From: Fimenecus sp964457415
GTDB taxonomy: Bacteria; Bacillota; Clostridia; Oscillospirales; Acutalibacteraceae
DNA: 5,390 nucleotides
Direction: 5' to 3'
Assembly: GCA_964457415.1 (NCBI GenBank)
Contig: CAYWFB010000087.1
Span: forward strand, 1-5,390
This document shows positions 4,834 to 5,390 of the stretch, one piece after another. The notes beneath the pieces are model-generated. The model searched no databases. It worked only from the letters and a program-made list of their open reading frames with translations, and was not told where the DNA came from. How positions within the stretch are numbered: position 1 is the first letter of the stretch; each line of letters starts with the position of its first letter. The translations under genes and the position numbers were made by a program.

Positions 4834-4838
4834 TAAAA

Positions 4839-5246
4839 ATGTCAAGTATTGTCAAAAAAAGTGTCAGCATTCTTTTGATTCTTACAATAATGTTTTCAGT
4901 TTTTGCAATCAATTCCTCTGCTGAAACAACCAACGAAGATTATGGTGTTATGCCCTGTTTCACAACAATCAGTAGTGTCGCAACATCATTTACAATAAGC
5001 GGATTGAACTCAACTTCTACAGTAGTACTTAAAGCCCAGTGTTCAACATCATTGTATATAAAAATCGAGCTTCAGAAAGAAAAATCAACAGGATATGAAA
5101 CAATTGAAACCTGGACAAAGTCAGGCACAGGTACATATCTAATTCTTGAAGAAACAAGACTTATCAATGTATTCAGTGATTACAGAATTAAAGTAACCTG
5201 TACTGCAGGAAGCGAAACTTACACAAAATACGATTATCCAGACTAA
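4839..5246 (+). CDS. Small secreted beta-rich protein of the sigma operon
   Basis: This encodes 135 residues from an ATG with the SD GGGAGGTG (4826-4833). A Sec signal peptide is clear: two Lys at 6-7, hydrophobic core ILLILTIMFSVFAI, and likely cleavage at SSA-E after residue 28. The mature part is about 107 residues. It alternates Ser/Thr-rich and hydrophobic stretches typical of beta strands (TSFTISGLNSTSTVVLKAQC, YIKIELQKEKSTGYETIETW), with Cys at 40, 68 and 121. There is no anchor, sortase motif or catalytic motif. Small secreted proteins of this style occur beside ECF sigma operons in gut Clostridia (recalled, unverified). It may be a wall- or surface-associated product of the system, or the signal it senses. 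Its translation appears gated by the hairpin at 4797-4830. Confidence 0.82.
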   Translation: MSSIVKKSVSILLILTIMFSVFAINSSAETTNEDYGVMPCFTTISSVATSFTISGLNSTSTVVLKAQCSTSLYIKIELQKEKSTGYETIETWTKSGTGTYLILEETRLINVFSDYRIKVTCTAGSETYTKYDYPD

Positions 5247-5338
5247 TTAAACATCACAAAAAGCACCTTGCACCGTAAAAAGTGTTGTTCTTAACGGAGA
5301 ATTTGAAAATCCTTCAACTTCCGTCGAGAACCAGCATC

Positions 5339-5376
5339 GCGTTTGTATGTACAAACGCACTTGGGCGGTAGCCCAA
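5339..5376. repeat. Two tandem perfect hairpins in the terminal non-coding tail
   Basis: GCGTTTGT (5339-5346) pairs with ACAAACGC (5351-5358) around ATGT. Two bases later TTGGGC (5361-5366) pairs with GCCCAA (5371-5376) around GGTA. Neither is followed by a T-run, so they are not ordinary terminators. They may be part of a dispersed repeat or a structured RNA running past the window. The stretch 5247-5338 shows no gene. Confidence 0.5.
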
Positions 5377-5390
5377 ACCCACTAACAACA

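Overview
The window looks like chromosomal DNA from a low-GC Firmicute, most likely a gut-type Clostridia (Oscillospiraceae/Ruminococcaceae or a relative). The evidence is strong Shine-Dalgarno (SD) sequences, good sigma-A promoters, a Firmicutes-type SecG, an ECF sigma factor overlapping a DUF4367-type membrane protein, and mobile-element proteins of a kind common in these bacteria. This placement is inference from protein style; there is no rRNA to confirm it.

Left part (1-1650): accessory genes on the + strand. The 3' tail of an unidentified gene (3-104) is followed by a promoter and a small acidic cytosolic protein (180-536) that resembles immunity-type proteins but cannot be assigned. 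A second promoter precedes a guanine/nucleoside deaminase-family enzyme (719-1192) and a 62-residue protein with an Sm/Lsm-like pattern (1237-1425). A long, well-structured inverted repeat (1538-1600) with T-rich flanks separates this group from the next gene, which is convergent.

Middle part (1651-3026): the scar of an integrative element at a tRNA gene. A helical mobile-element-type protein (1651-2094, - strand) diverges from a broken gene (2260-2882, + strand). The broken gene starts like one short mobile-element protein, is interrupted by a one-base frameshift in a run of seven T, and then joins the C-terminal catalytic half of a tyrosine integrase. Its 3' end carries TGCAAT motifs spaced exactly 10 bp apart. 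It is followed by a bidirectional terminator and by tRNA-Lys(UUU) on the - strand, the probable attachment target. The integrase remnant lacks its N-terminal half, so the element is probably immobile.

Right part (3031-5390): core and signalling genes. secG (- strand) has a clear promoter. Divergent from it, a hairpin plus a strong orphan terminator (3451-3525) suggests a small RNA. A three-gene + strand unit follows: ECF sigma factor, overlapping DUF4367-type membrane protein (probable anti-sigma or sensor), then a small secreted protein. The SD of the secreted protein lies inside a perfect 11-bp hairpin, so its translation may be controlled separately. The last 144 bases hold no convincing gene but contain two tandem hairpins. 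The most notable points are the chimeric integrase scar with its 10-bp-phased repeats, the orphan-terminator RNA candidate, and the SD-masking hairpin.
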